Counted from the stretch's first letter, positions 1-9,162 are shown. The stretch: DNA of 64,000 bases from Janthinobacterium sp. LM6 (GCF_002002885.1 NZ_CP019510.1:4340001-4404000); one strand, 5' to 3'. Numbers and translations: made by a program. The notes: generated by a model from the sequence alone, not told the origin.

Positions 1-215
1 CCGTCGCCAAGGCAGAAGCCAAGGAAACCAAGGCTGTCGTGAAAGCCGACGCCAAGGAAGCGGTCGTCGTCGCCGATGCGAAAGCCGATGTCGCCAGCGC
101 CAAGGCCGACGCCAAAGCCACCAAGGCCAAGGCCCATCACAAGGCCGGCAAAGCCAAGGTAAAAGCGGATGCGGCAAAAGCGGACGCCGCAGTTGCTGCC
201 ACACCGGCAAAGTAA
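1..215 (+). CDS. Ala/Lys-rich secreted small protein, C-terminal part
   Basis: The left window edge cuts this gene; 70 codons in frame up to TAA at 213-215 are visible. The product is almost only Ala, Lys, Val, Asp and Glu, with a KAVVKADAKEA repeat unit and a His pair (KAHHKA), and ends in TPAK. It matches the gene at 1560-1892 unit for unit, so it is a third tandem paralogue; the missing start probably encodes the same secretion signal. An intrinsic terminator follows at 279-303. Composition is histone-H1-like, but the paralogues are predicted to be exported, so a DNA-binding role in the cytoplasm is unlikely. Function unknown. Confidence 0.8.
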   Translation, partial: VAKAEAKETKAVVKADAKEAVVVADAKADVASAKADAKATKAKAHHKAGKAKVKADAAKADAAVAATPAK

Positions 216-278
216 GCACAAAGGTAGCCACGGGAGCGCATCCGCCGGGTCTGCGCTTGCGTGGCCACTTGCAGTACC

Positions 279-303
279 AGGGACAGCTTCGGCTGTCCCT
301 TTT
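279..303 (+). terminator. intrinsic terminator
   Basis: A perfect 9-bp stem (AGGGACAGC / GCTGTCCCT) closes a TTCG tetraloop and runs into T residues. It ends the Ala/Lys-rich gene cut by the window edge. Confidence 0.85.
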
Positions 304-421
304 GCATGGCGCTCGTCCGGCGCGCCTTCACGCGAACTTCATCGAACAGGCCAGCTTGCGCGCGACAAAACGGCGCACATGGGCGACACTGGCAATCCGA
401 CCATCGCCACGAAAGCTGTCC

Positions 422-1444
422 ATGCGCCGCCTGCCCTTGTCACTATTGAGTGCCCTCTTCCTGTCATGCCCTGTCCTGGCGCAGGACAGCGCCCCCGCCA
501 CCCTCGATCAAGTCCTGCAAGCCCGGGAGCGCGACAGCCATGGCGACTTGCGCGCCGTCGTCGTGCTGCGCGACGGGGCCATCGTCGCCGAGCGCTATTA
601 CAACGGCGAGACGGCCGACACCCTGCACGACATCCGCTCGGCCGGCAAGAGCATCACCGCGCTGCTGGTGGGGGCAGCCGTGGCGCGCGGCCAGCTGGCG
701 ACAACAGGAACGGTGGGCGGCTACTGGCCCGAAGTCGCTGCCAGCCCGGCGGGCAAGGTCGTCCTCGACGACTTGCTGACCATGCGTTCGGGCCTGGCCG
801 CCTTCGATGAAGACGAACAGTCGCCCGGCAATGAAGACAAGCTCGATGAAGCGCCCGACCCCGCCGCCTTCGTGCGCGGCGTGCCGGCCGCAACAAAGCC
901 GGGCAGCATCTACCGCTACAACTCCCTGGGTTCGTACATTGCCGGGCGCGTGGTGGAAAACGCCAGCGGCGCCGACCTGGAAGACTACGCCGCCAAGGCG
1001 CTGTTCGCACCGCTGGGCATCACGCGCTGGAGCTGGGGCCGCGACGTGGCACGCCACCCGAAAGGCCAGGGCAACCTGTCGCTGCGCGCACGCGACACGG
1101 CCAAAATCGGCCAGATGGTGCTGGACGACGGCATATTTGACGGCAAGAGGGTGATCGATGCCGCCTGGCTCAAGGCAGCGCTGGCGCCGCGCGTGGCCAT
1201 CGGCGCCGTCGACCGTTACGCGGACAGCTACGGTTATTTCTGGTACGCGAAGTCGCAGGACGTGGCCGGGAAAAAGATCGCCGTGCATTTCGCCTCGGGC
1301 AACGGCGGCAACAAGATCTACGTGATACCGGCGCGCCGCATGGTGGTGAGCATCGCATCGAGCGCGTACGGCAAGGGCTACGGGCAGCGCCGTTCGGAAG
1401 ACATCCTGAAAGCCATTTTGGCCGTGGATGCCACGCAGATGTAA
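422..1444 (+). CDS. secreted serine hydrolase, class C beta-lactamase fold
   Basis: 340 aa, with a signal peptide (MRRLPLSLLSALFLSCPVLA, cut before QD). It belongs to the beta-lactamase/penicillin-binding-protein-like hydrolases: SxxK nucleophile motif S73-A-G-K76, and a second motif Tyr166-Asn-Ser in place of the usual Tyr-Ser-Asn. A C-terminal GNGGNKIYVIP strand replaces the KTG box, as in the esterase / 6-aminohexanoate-hydrolase-like members. It probably acts in the periplasm on an ester, amide or peptide substrate; true beta-lactamase activity is not implied. I chose the ATG at 422 because upstream in-frame starts would bury the signal peptide. The gene stands alone between two members of the Ala/Lys-rich family. 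Confidence 0.88.
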   Translation: MRRLPLSLLSALFLSCPVLAQDSAPATLDQVLQARERDSHGDLRAVVVLRDGAIVAERYYNGETADTLHDIRSAGKSITALLVGAAVARGQLATTGTVGGYWPEVAASPAGKVVLDDLLTMRSGLAAFDEDEQSPGNEDKLDEAPDPAAFVRGVPAATKPGSIYRYNSLGSYIAGRVVENASGADLEDYAAKALFAPLGITRWSWGRDVARHPKGQGNLSLRARDTAKIGQMVLDDGIFDGKRVIDAAWLKAALAPRVAIGAVDRYADSYGYFWYAKSQDVAGKKIAVHFASGNGGNKIYVIPARRMVVSIASSAYGKGYGQRRSEDILKAILAVDATQM

Positions 1445-1559
1445 GCGTTTGTAATGAGCGTCAACGCAAGCGTCCGGGGGCGCGTTTTATGCTCAGTGAC
1501 ACGGGAATCATCCCGGCACCAACAGACATACCAGACAAACCACCACTGAGGACTGCACC

Positions 1560-1892
1560 ATGAAAAAAGTAATCGCTACCCTGATCGCCGGCCTGTTCGC
1601 AACCGCTGCCTTTGCTCAAACGCCCGCAGCTCCCGCAGCCTCGGTTCCCGCCAAAGTGGAGGCAGCCCACACCAAGGCCGTCGTCAAGGCTGACGCCAAG
1701 GAAGCGCAAGCCGTCGTGAAGGCGGACGCCAAAGAAGCGAAAGCTGTCGTCGCCGCGAAAACGGAAGTGGCCAGCGCCAAGGCGGAAGCGGCCACCACGA
1801 AAGCCAAGGCACACCACAAGGCCAAGAAAACCAAGGCCAAGGCTGACGCAAAAATGGCATCGGCCACCGCAGAAGCGGCTCCAGCCAAGTAA
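1560..1892 (+). CDS. Ala/Lys-rich secreted small protein
   Basis: 110 aa with an N-terminal secretion signal (MKKVIATLIAGLFATAAFA, cut before QTP). The mature part is a low-complexity Ala/Lys/Val/Glu chain. An 11-residue unit KAVVKADAKEA occurs almost twice in tandem near residues 38-62, followed by Ala-Lys-Thr repeats and a KAHHKAKKTKAKAD basic patch. No fold is recognisable; the repeats should form charged helices. GAGGA lies 9 bases before ATG. The next gene, 45 bases on, is a paralogue with a nearly identical signal peptide at both DNA and protein level, so the pair arose by recent duplication. A structural or cell-surface polycation role is conceivable but unproved. Confidence 0.85.
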   Translation: MKKVIATLIAGLFATAAFAQTPAAPAASVPAKVEAAHTKAVVKADAKEAQAVVKADAKEAKAVVAAKTEVASAKAEAATTKAKAHHKAKKTKAKADAKMASATAEAAPAK

Positions 1893-1937
1893 TTCCTTCT
1901 CACTGCATCGCCCCGAAAATACACCAAGGATCTCATC

Positions 1938-2201
1938 ATGAAAAAAGTTATCGCCACCCTGATCGCCAGCCTGTTCGCCACCGCCGCTTTCGCCCAGACC
2001 CCAGCCGTCGCGCCAGTCGCACCGGTGGCACCGGTTCCTGTCGTCGCCCCTGTCGCCAAGGCCGAAGCGCCAGCGGCAGCCGTCAAGCCAGCGACGCACA
2101 AAAAAGCCAAGCATCACAAGGCGAAGAAAGCCGCACCGGCAACGCCAGCAGCTCCGGCCGCAGCAGCAGCTTCCGCACCGGCAGCAGCGCCAGCCAAGTA
2201 A
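1938..2201 (+). CDS. Ala/Pro/Lys-rich secreted small protein
   Basis: 87 aa. The signal peptide differs from that of the preceding gene by one residue (ATLIASLFATAAFA), but the mature part is different: a Pro-Val-Ala spacer (repeated VAPVAP), a basic centre HKKAKHHKAKKA, and a Pro/Ala tail ending APAK. It has lost the KADAKEA repeat seen in the two paralogues. It is 45 bases downstream of the previous gene, presumably in the same transcript, which ends at the strong terminator at 2219-2249. Function unknown. Confidence 0.85.
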   Translation: MKKVIATLIASLFATAAFAQTPAVAPVAPVAPVPVVAPVAKAEAPAAAVKPATHKKAKHHKAKKAAPATPAAPAAAAASAPAAAPAK

Positions 2202-2218
2202 TCAGGGCTGCAGCGTCC

Positions 2219-2249
2219 AAAAAGACAGGGTTTTCCCTGTCTTTTTTTT
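2219..2249. terminator. bidirectional intrinsic terminator
   Basis: GACAGGG / CCCTGTC stem with a TTTT loop, flanked by runs of A on the left and eight T on the right. It can terminate the Ala/Lys-rich genes on + and the fasciclin gene on -. Confidence 0.9.
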
Positions 2250-2256
2250 CGTCCGT

Positions 2257-2823
2257 TTATTTTGGCATCAGCACCGTGTCAATGACATTGATCACGCCAT
2301 TCGATTGATATACATCATAGGTGCTGATATTGGCGCTGTTGCCGCCCTCGTCCATCACGACGATGTTGTGCATGCCGTTCATGGCGAACATCAGCTTGCC
2401 CCCGCTGGCCGTGGGCAGGGTCGCCTTGCCGTCATGCATTTTGATCTCCTTCGCCAGCGCCTTGAAGTCGTATTTGCCCGGTACCACGTGGTAGGTGAGG
2501 ATTTTCGTCAGGGTTGCCTTGTTTTCCGGCTTGACCAGGGTATCGACGGTGCCGGCCGGCAGCTTGCCGAAGGCCGTATTCGTCGGCGCGAACACGGTGA
2601 ACGGGCCCTTGCCTTTCAAGGTATCGACCAGGCCGGCCGCCTTGACGGCGGCGACCAGGGTCGTATGGTCGGCCGAATTGACGGCGTTGTCGACGATGTC
2701 CTTGCTCGGATACATGCTCTGGCCGCCCACCATGGTCGCCATGTCGGCGGCAAACGGGGCGCTGGCGGCCAGCAGGGAAGTAAAGGCGGTGACAAACAGT
2801 GCTGCGGGAATAAAGGTGCGCAT
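2257..2823 (-). CDS. secreted fasciclin (FAS1) domain protein
   Basis: 188 aa: a signal peptide (about residues 1-25) and one FAS1 domain. All three family landmarks are present: the H1 box FTVFAPTNTAF, the YHVVPGK motif and the H2 box NGVINVIDTVLMP at the C-terminus. FAS1 domains are cell-surface or periplasmic adhesion modules; bacterial single-domain members resemble MPB70. The gene is monocistronic: a terminator lies on each side (2219-2249 and 2911-2946). AGGAGATACC precedes ATG. Ligand unknown. Confidence 0.93.
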   Translation of the reverse strand: MRTFIPAALFVTAFTSLLAASAPFAADMATMVGGQSMYPSKDIVDNAVNSADHTTLVAAVKAAGLVDTLKGKGPFTVFAPTNTAFGKLPAGTVDTLVKPENKATLTKILTYHVVPGKYDFKALAKEIKMHDGKATLPTASGGKLMFAMNGMHNIVVMDEGGNSANISTYDVYQSNGVINVIDTVLMPK

Positions 2824-2910
2824 GATGGTATCTCCTGGATGACTGCGTTTGCGTGATTGCAGGAGTACTTACGCGGCCTTGCCGCAAACGGATTCAACTC
2901 GCTGAAAACA

Positions 2911-2946
2911 AAAAAACGGCGCCGTGCAAGCGCACGACGCCGTTTT
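2911..2946. terminator. intrinsic terminator of the RND efflux operon
   Basis: A long near-perfect stem (AAAACGGCG.CGTGC / GCACG.CGCCGTTTT, one internal mismatch) with an AAGC loop. Read on the minus strand it is followed by seven T, so it ends the efflux operon. Confidence 0.88.
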
Positions 2947-2998
2947 GACGATGTTTTCCTTGCCGCGGGCCGGACATGCCAGCCCGCGGTGCCGGAAA

Positions 2999-4489
2999 TC
3001 AGTTGGCCGCCACCTGCGGCTCGGCATCTCCCCAGCCGCCGCCCAGGGCGCGGATCAGCGCCACGGTGGTGACGGCGCGGTTGCCGCGCAATTGCACGGC
3101 GTTGCGCTCGATGGCCGCCAGGTTGCGCTGCGCGTCGAGCAGATCGAGGTAGCTGGAACGGCCCGCGTCGTACAGCTTTTGCGCCAGGTCGGCCGAGCGG
3201 CGCGCCGAAACGACGGCTTCGTCGATCTGCTGCGTCTGGCCCGACAGGATGCGCAGGCCGGCCAGGTTGTCTTCCACCTCGGCGAACGCCACCAGCACGC
3301 TCTGGCGATACGTGGCCACCGACTCTTCCAGCTGCGCTTCGCTGCGGCTCACGGCAGCTTTATTGCGTCCGCCGTCGATGATGGGCATCGACATCAGGGC
3401 GCCCAGCAGCCAGGAACGGCTGCTCCACTTGAAGATGTCCGAGAACGTATCGGACGCGCCGCCGCCGGAAGCGTTCAGGGTCAAGGCCGGAAACATGGCC
3501 GATTTCGCCACGCCGATGCGCGCATTCGACGCTTCCATGGTGCGCTGCGCCGACGCGATGTCGGGACGGCGCTCCAGCAGGGACGACGGCATGCCGGCCG
3601 GGATCACGGGCAGGAAGCCGCTGTCCTGCAGCGGGTTGACGCCCGCCGTGAAGCTGGCGGCCGGTTTGCCCAGCAGGACGGCCAGCGCATGTTCGCTGGT
3701 CGCGCGCTGGCGCTGCAGGCCGATGGCTTCGGCGCGCGTGGTCGACAGCTCCGTGCGGGCACGGGACAAGTCGAATTCGCCGATGTCGCCCAGGTCATAG
3801 CGGCGCTGGTTCACATGCACGCTTTCCTCGCGCAGGCGCACCGTCTGTTCCAGGGTCGCCAGTTCCGCATCCGTGGCGCGCAGCTGGAAGTAGGTTTGCG
3901 CCACGTCGGCCTGCAAGGACAGCAGCACCGAGCGGTAAGTCGCTTCCACGGCCAGCGCATCGCTGCGCGAGGCGCTGACGTTGGCCGCCACCCGGCCGAA
4001 CAGGTCGACTTCATAGCTGGCCGTCAGGTTGGCCTGGTAGACGTTGGTCGCCGCCACCGGCGCGCCGTTCGGCAAGCCGAGCGACACGGCGGAAGCGCGG
4101 TTGCGCTGGCCGCCCACGTTGACGCCCACTTGCGGGATGCGGTCCGCTTCGGCGATGCCGGCAATCGCCCTCGCCTGCTTGACGCGGGCGGCGGCCACCG
4201 CCAGGTTGGCATTGGCTTGCGTGGCCTCGTTGATCAGGCTTGTGAGGGCCGGATCATTGAAGGCCAGCCACCACTCGCCGCGCGCCTGGCGCTCGGCTGG
4301 CACGCCCTGCTTCCAGCGCGTGCCGTCCGCCGCCGTCTGCACGGCAGGCGTTTGCGCTTCCTTGAACGCCGCCGGCGTCTCGATCTGCGGCTGCTTGAAT
4401 TCCGGCGCCGCGCAGGCGGCCAGCAGCACGGCTGCGGCCATGGCGCTCAAGACGGGCGCCGCGCGCCGGATGATTTCCTTGGTTTTCAA
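2999..4489 (-). CDS. outer-membrane factor lipoprotein of an RND efflux system (NodT/OprM family)
   Basis: 496 aa. A lipoprotein signal ends in the lipobox LLAAC (about residues 22-26). Two outer-membrane-efflux repeats follow, with the usual conserved stretches (EWWLAFNDPALTSLINEA; SYEVDLFGRV; RRPDI). This is the TolC-like trimeric channel that takes substrate from the periplasmic adaptor across the outer membrane. Its start overlaps the stop of the pump gene by 4 bases (ATGA), which implies translational coupling. It is the last gene of the operon. Confidence 0.93.
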   Translation of the reverse strand: MKTKEIIRRAAPVLSAMAAAVLLAACAAPEFKQPQIETPAAFKEAQTPAVQTAADGTRWKQGVPAERQARGEWWLAFNDPALTSLINEATQANANLAVAAARVKQARAIAGIAEADRIPQVGVNVGGQRNRASAVSLGLPNGAPVAATNVYQANLTASYEVDLFGRVAANVSASRSDALAVEATYRSVLLSLQADVAQTYFQLRATDAELATLEQTVRLREESVHVNQRRYDLGDIGEFDLSRARTELSTTRAEAIGLQRQRATSEHALAVLLGKPAASFTAGVNPLQDSGFLPVIPAGMPSSLLERRPDIASAQRTMEASNARIGVAKSAMFPALTLNASGGGASDTFSDIFKWSSRSWLLGALMSMPIIDGGRNKAAVSRSEAQLEESVATYRQSVLVAFAEVEDNLAGLRILSGQTQQIDEAVVSARRSADLAQKLYDAGRSSYLDLLDAQRNLAAIERNAVQLRGNRAVTTVALIRALGGGWGDAEPQVAAN

Positions 4490-7400
4490 TATATATCTCC
4501 TTCCAGGTTCAATGCTGGCGCGGCGGCAGGCTTGGCGGCAGCATCGGCTGGTTTTTTCTCAAAACGCTGCGCCAGGGTGCGCAGCAGTACGTAGAACACG
4601 GGCGTCAGGAACAGGCCGAAGAAGGTCACGCCCAGCATGCCGGCGAACACCGCCACGCCCATCGCATGGCGCATTTCCGAACCGGCGCCGTGCGAGAACA
4701 CGAGGGGCACCACGCCCATGATGAAGGCGATCGACGTCATCAAAATCGGACGCAGACGCAGGCGGCACGCTTCCAGCGCCGCTTGCACGACGGTGCGGCC
4801 ATGCTCTTCCAGTTCGCGGGCAAATTCCACGATCAGGATCGCATTCTTCGACGCCAGCCCCACCAGCACGAACAGCGCGATCTGGGTAAACACGTTGTTG
4901 TCGCCGCCGGTCAATTTGACGCCCAGCAAGGCGCACAGGATCGACATCGGCACGATCAAAATCACGGCCAGCGGCAGGGTCCAGCTTTCGTACTGGGCAG
5001 CGAGCACCAGGAACACCAGCAGCACGCACAGCGGGAACACATAGATCATCGTATTGCCGGACAAGATGTCCTGGTAGGTCAGCTCCGTCCATTCATACGA
5101 AATCCCCTGCGGCAGCACTTCCTTGGCGATGCGTTCCAGCGCGGCTTGCGCCTGGCCGCTCGACACGCCAGGCGCGGCGCCGCCGTTGAAATCGGCTGCT
5201 GCATACGCGTTGTAGCGCTGCACGCGGTCAGGACCGTAACTATCCTTGACGCGCATCAACGACGACAGCGGGATCATTTCGCCTTTGTCATTACGGACTT
5301 TCAGCTGCGCGATATCCTGGGCATGTGAACGGAAAGCCGCATCGGCTTGTACGCGCACCTGGTAGGTGCGGCCAAACTGATTGAAGTCATTCACGTACAG
5401 CGAACCGAGGTTGATCTGCAAGGTCTGGTAAATCGTTTGCAGCTGCACGCCCATCTGCTTGGCTTTTACACGGTCGACGTCGGCGAACAGCTGCGGCACG
5501 TTGATCTGGTAGCCCGAGAACACGCCCGCCAGTTCCGGCGTCTGGTAGGCCTTGGCGGCCAGCGCCTGGGTGGCGTTGTACAGCGCGTCGTAACCGAGGT
5601 TGCCGCGGTCTTCGATCATCATCTTGAAGCCGCCGATGGTGCCGAGGCCATTCACAGGCGGCGGCGGGAAGACCATGATGAAGGCGTCCTGGATGCCGCC
5701 CAGGCGCTTGTTGATCTCGGCCGCGATGGCGCCGCCCGACAATTCCTTGCTGCCGCGTTCATCGAACGGCTTCAGGGTGGCGAAGACGATGCCGGCGTTC
5801 GGCGCATTGGTGAAGTCGTTGATCGACAGGCCGGGGAAGGCGATGGTCGATTCGACGCCAGGCACCGACTTGATGACGTCGGACATGCGGCGCACGACAT
5901 CTTCCGTGCGGTCCAGCGAAGCGGCGTCGGGCAATTGCGCAAAGCCCACCAGGTATTGCTTGTCCTGCGCCGGCACGAAACCGGCCGGTACGGACTTGAA
6001 GGTGAAGATGGCGGCAACGACCAGCAGCGCATACACGCCCAGCGAGGCGCTCTTGCGGCCCAGCACGCCCTTCACGCCCGCTTCATAGCGGTGCGAAGCG
6101 CGGCCGAAAAAGCGGTTGAACCAGGCGAAGAAGCGGCCGAAGACCATGTCCATGCCGCGCGTCAGCGCGTCTTTCGGCGCATCGTGCGGTTTCAACAGCG
6201 CGGCCGACAGGGCTGGCGCCAGGGTCAGCGAGCTGAAAGCGGAAATCACGGTCGAAATGGCGATCGTCAGCGCGAACTGGCGGTAAAACTCGCCGGACAA
6301 ACCTGGCACGAAGGCGATCGGCACGAACACGGCGCACAGCACCAGGGCGATGGCGACGATAGGACCGCTGACCTCTTTCATGGCCTGGATGGTGGCGTCG
6401 CGCGGCGACAAGCCTTCTTCGATGTTGCGCTCGACGTTTTCCACCACCACGATGGCGTCATCGACGACGATACCGATGGCCAGCACGAGACCGAACAGCG
6501 ACAGGGTGTTGATCGAGAAGCCAAAGCCCAGCATCACGGCAAAGGTGCCGACGATGGAGACGGGAACGGCCAGCAGCGGAATGATCGATGCGCGCCAGGT
6601 TTGCAGGAAGATGATCACCACCAGCACCACCAGGGCGATGGCTTCCAGCAGGGTATGGATCACGGCTTCGATGGACGAACGCACGAACTGCGTCGGGTCG
6701 TACTCGATGCGGTATTCCACGCCTTGCGGGAAGTCTTTTTTCAGTTCTTCCATCTTGGAACGCACGTCGGACGACAATTGCAGCGCGTTGGCGTTCGGCG
6801 CTTCGAAAATACCCATGCCGACGGCCGGATTATTGTTCAGCAGCGAACGCAGCGAGTAGCTGTTGGCGCCCATTTCCACGCGCGCCACGTCCTTCAGGTG
6901 CGTGACGGCGCCGTCGGCATTGGTGCGCACGATGATGGCGCCGAATTCCTCGGGCGTCTGCAGGCGGCCCTGGGTGTTGACGGTCAGCTGGAAGTCCGAG
7001 TTCTTCGCTGGCGAGGCGCCGATCACGCCGGCGGCCACCTGCACGTTCTGCTCGCGGATGGCGTCGACGACATCGTTCGCCGTCATGCCGCGCGCCGCTA
7101 CCTTTTGCGGGTCGAGCCAGATGCGCATGGCATAGTCGCCGGCGCCGAAGATCTGGATGTCGCCCATGCCGGGCAAACGGGCCAGTTGATCCTTGACGTT
7201 CAGCACCGCGTAGTTGCGCAGGTACATGTCGTCATAGCGCTTGTTCGGCGAGACCAGGTGCACCACCATGGTCAGATTCGGCGACGATTTGACGGTCGTC
7301 ACGCCGATCTGGCGCACTTCCTCGGGCAGGCGCGGCAAGGCGCGCTGCACGCGGTTCTGCACCTGCGTCTCGGCCTGCTCGACGTTGGTGCCGATCTTGA

Positions 7401-7686
7401 AGGTCACGGTCAGCATCATCGCGCCATCGGAGGTGTTTTGCGAGGACATGTAGAGCATGTTCTCGACGCCGTTGATCTGCTCTTCGAGCGGCGCGGCCAC
7501 GGTTTCGGCGATCACTTTCGGGTTGGCGCCCGGGTATTGCGCGCGCACCACCACGGATGGCGGCACGACGTCGGGATATTCGGAGATGGGCAGGCCGAAA
7601 ATCGACAGCAGCCCGGCCACGAATATGACAATCGACAGCACCGCCGCGAAAATCGGCTTGTCGATGAAAAAGCGGGAAAAATTCAT
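4486..7686 (-). CDS. RND efflux pump inner-membrane transporter (HAE1; MexF/OqxB-like)
   Basis: 1066 aa, full length for the family. Its N-terminus (NFSRFFIDKPIFAAVLSI) and the stretch SEYPDVVPPSVVVRAQYPGA resemble MexF, OqxB and BpeF more than AcrB or MexB. The proton-relay Asp pair is intact in TM4 (GIVVDDAIVVVENVER, about residue 410), and 12 TM segments with two large periplasmic loops are evident. It should export hydrophobic drugs or metabolites by proton antiport; MexF/OqxB relatives act on quinolones, chloramphenicol and trimethoprim, but substrate specificity is inferred only from family. It sits between the adaptor (2-base gap) and the outer-membrane factor (4-base overlap). Confidence 0.95.
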   Translation of the reverse strand: MNFSRFFIDKPIFAAVLSIVIFVAGLLSIFGLPISEYPDVVPPSVVVRAQYPGANPKVIAETVAAPLEEQINGVENMLYMSSQNTSDGAMMLTVTFKIGTNVEQAETQVQNRVQRALPRLPEEVRQIGVTTVKSSPNLTMVVHLVSPNKRYDDMYLRNYAVLNVKDQLARLPGMGDIQIFGAGDYAMRIWLDPQKVAARGMTANDVVDAIREQNVQVAAGVIGASPAKNSDFQLTVNTQGRLQTPEEFGAIIVRTNADGAVTHLKDVARVEMGANSYSLRSLLNNNPAVGMGIFEAPNANALQLSSDVRSKMEELKKDFPQGVEYRIEYDPTQFVRSSIEAVIHTLLEAIALVVLVVIIFLQTWRASIIPLLAVPVSIVGTFAVMLGFGFSINTLSLFGLVLAIGIVVDDAIVVVENVERNIEEGLSPRDATIQAMKEVSGPIVAIALVLCAVFVPIAFVPGLSGEFYRQFALTIAISTVISAFSSLTLAPALSAALLKPHDAPKDALTRGMDMVFGRFFAWFNRFFGRASHRYEAGVKGVLGRKSASLGVYALLVVAAIFTFKSVPAGFVPAQDKQYLVGFAQLPDAASLDRTEDVVRRMSDVIKSVPGVESTIAFPGLSINDFTNAPNAGIVFATLKPFDERGSKELSGGAIAAEINKRLGGIQDAFIMVFPPPPVNGLGTIGGFKMMIEDRGNLGYDALYNATQALAAKAYQTPELAGVFSGYQINVPQLFADVDRVKAKQMGVQLQTIYQTLQINLGSLYVNDFNQFGRTYQVRVQADAAFRSHAQDIAQLKVRNDKGEMIPLSSLMRVKDSYGPDRVQRYNAYAAADFNGGAAPGVSSGQAQAALERIAKEVLPQGISYEWTELTYQDILSGNTMIYVFPLCVLLVFLVLAAQYESWTLPLAVILIVPMSILCALLGVKLTGGDNNVFTQIALFVLVGLASKNAILIVEFARELEEHGRTVVQAALEACRLRLRPILMTSIAFIMGVVPLVFSHGAGSEMRHAMGVAVFAGMLGVTFFGLFLTPVFYVLLRTLAQRFEKKPADAAAKPAAAPALNLEGDIY

Positions 7687-7688
7687 GT

Positions 7689-8933
7689 TTATTCCTTGGA
7701 AGTCGATGCTGCTTTCGCGGCGATCTTGGCGTCTTTTACTTCAGGTTTTGCGGGAGCGACGGGCGCGGTCGGGTCGAAATCCATCGCCACCATCTGCGGC
7801 GTCACGGGCGCACCGGGGCGCACGCGCTGCAAGCCGTTGACGACGATCTTTTCGCCCGCCTTCAAGCCTTCGCGCACCACGCGCAAGCCGTCCGAGGCCG
7901 GGCCCAGCTTGACGGCGCGGTATTCAGCCTTGTTGTCTGCGCCTACCACGTAGACGTATTTGCGGCTCTGGTCCGTGCCGACGGCGCGGTCGCTGATCAA
8001 CAGCGCCGTGCTTTGCGCCTGCGGGCCATTGCCGCCGTCGAGCTGGATGCGCGCGAACAGGCCCGGCACCAGCTGGCGCTCGGCGTTGGCGAAGGTGGCG
8101 CGCATGCGCACGCTGCCCGTGGCCGGGTCGAGCTGGTTGTCGACGAATTCCAGCTTGCCTTCGTGCGGGAAGCCCGTTTCGTTGGCCAGGCCCACCTTGA
8201 CGGTGACGGGCGTGCCCTTTTGCGCCGTGCCGGCCACGCGCAGATACGTATCTTCATCGCCGTCGAAGCTGGCGTAGATGCGGTCCGTCGACACCACGGA
8301 GGTGAGGATGGCGGAAGCGTCGATCAGGTTGCCGACGGTGATTTCCGCCTTGCTGACGCGGCCGCTGATCGGCGCCTGCACCTGCGTGTACGACAGGTTC
8401 AGCCTGGCCGCTTCATACGCGGCTTGCGCCGAGCGGGCATTCGCGTCCAGCTCTTTCAAGCCCGAGGCCTTTTCATCGAATTCGCGCTGGGCGATGGCTT
8501 TTTCGGCCAGCAGCTTTTCAGCGCGCGACAATTCCAGCTTGGCCAGTTCCGCCTTGGCGCGGGCCGAGGCAGCCGTGCCTTCGGCGCGCGACACTTCGGC
8601 CTGGAATGGGCGCGGGTCGATGACGAACAGCACGTCGCCTTTTTTGACTTCGCTGCCCGGCTTGAAGTTGACGGCCGTGATGAAGCCGCCGACCCGCGAG
8701 CGGATTTCCACGCGCTCGATCGCTTCCAGGCGGCCCGAGAATTCCTGCGTTTCCGTGATCTGTTTTTCCACGACGGCGGCGGCCGAGATGGGCGGGCCGC
8801 CGGCCGCTGGCGCGTCGGGCACCTTGCTGTTGGCCGAATCGCAGCCGGCCAGGCTCACGGCCACCAGACCTGCCAGCGCGAGCGAGGCAGCCAGGGGCTT
8901 CAGCAGAGTGGAAAATTGTTGAACGTTTTTCAT
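7689..8933 (-). CDS. RND efflux periplasmic adaptor lipoprotein (MexE/OqxA-like)
   Basis: 414 aa from the ATG at 8933, chosen because AGGGA lies 8 bases upstream and it gives a clean lipoprotein signal (lipobox SLAGC). Domains run in the family order: barrel-sandwich/lipoyl half (VEIRSRVGGFITAVNFKPGSEVKKGD), an alpha-helical hairpin (about residues 110-180), the second lipoyl half (TQVQAPISGRVSKAEI), beta-barrel and membrane-proximal domain. It links the pump to the outer-membrane channel. First gene of the three-gene operon; its leader of roughly 190 bases begins at the promoter near 9134-9162. Confidence 0.93.
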   Translation of the reverse strand: MKNVQQFSTLLKPLAASLALAGLVAVSLAGCDSANSKVPDAPAAGGPPISAAAVVEKQITETQEFSGRLEAIERVEIRSRVGGFITAVNFKPGSEVKKGDVLFVIDPRPFQAEVSRAEGTAASARAKAELAKLELSRAEKLLAEKAIAQREFDEKASGLKELDANARSAQAAYEAARLNLSYTQVQAPISGRVSKAEITVGNLIDASAILTSVVSTDRIYASFDGDEDTYLRVAGTAQKGTPVTVKVGLANETGFPHEGKLEFVDNQLDPATGSVRMRATFANAERQLVPGLFARIQLDGGNGPQAQSTALLISDRAVGTDQSRKYVYVVGADNKAEYRAVKLGPASDGLRVVREGLKAGEKIVVNGLQRVRPGAPVTPQMVAMDFDPTAPVAPAKPEVKDAKIAAKAASTSKE

Positions 8934-9122
8934 TTTATTTCCCTGTTTTATGAAAATTTCTAATGGTATGGGCGGCAGGAAGCAACCCAACTGAAAAAGT
9001 GAATGGTGGTGCCATGGCGCCCGACGGCGCTCGATCAAAGGTAAACAGGCCGCCAGCTGCTTAAAAGCGGACGGGGACGACGAAGCTGGCTGTGCGAACG
9101 CACAACTCAGGCAGGAAGGGAA

Positions 9123-9140
9123 CTACACTGCGTAGTGTAG
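9123..9140. promoter_or_regulatory. inverted repeat, candidate operator of the efflux operon
   Basis: CTACACT and AGTGTAG-type arms (7 bp each, 4-base centre) form a dyad that covers the -10 element of the predicted efflux promoter. A third half-site AGTGTA lies at 9169-9174, upstream of the -35. Size and position fit a TetR-type repressor site, but no TetR gene is in the window. Confidence 0.55.
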
Positions 9141-9162
9141 CAACCAAAACTCAAAAAGTAAA
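9134..9162 (-). promoter_or_regulatory. predicted sigma-70 promoter of the RND efflux operon
   Basis: On the minus strand: -35 TTTACT (9162-9157), a 17-base spacer, and -10 TACACT (9139-9134). The expected start is near 9127. Confidence 0.55.

Noticed and set aside
1560-2201. Histone H1-like DNA-binding proteins
   Set aside because: Composition fits, but both proteins begin with a clear secretion signal.
5347-7953. 868-codon open frame antisense to the RND pump and adaptor genes
   Set aside because: High-GC shadow frame: His/Arg/Gln-rich, no domain, and the opposite strand encodes full, conserved efflux proteins.
9091-9104. TGTGCG-AA-CGCACA as a regulatory hairpin in the efflux leader
   Set aside because: Two-base loop and GC-rich background make it likely chance; it does not overlap promoter or ribosome site.
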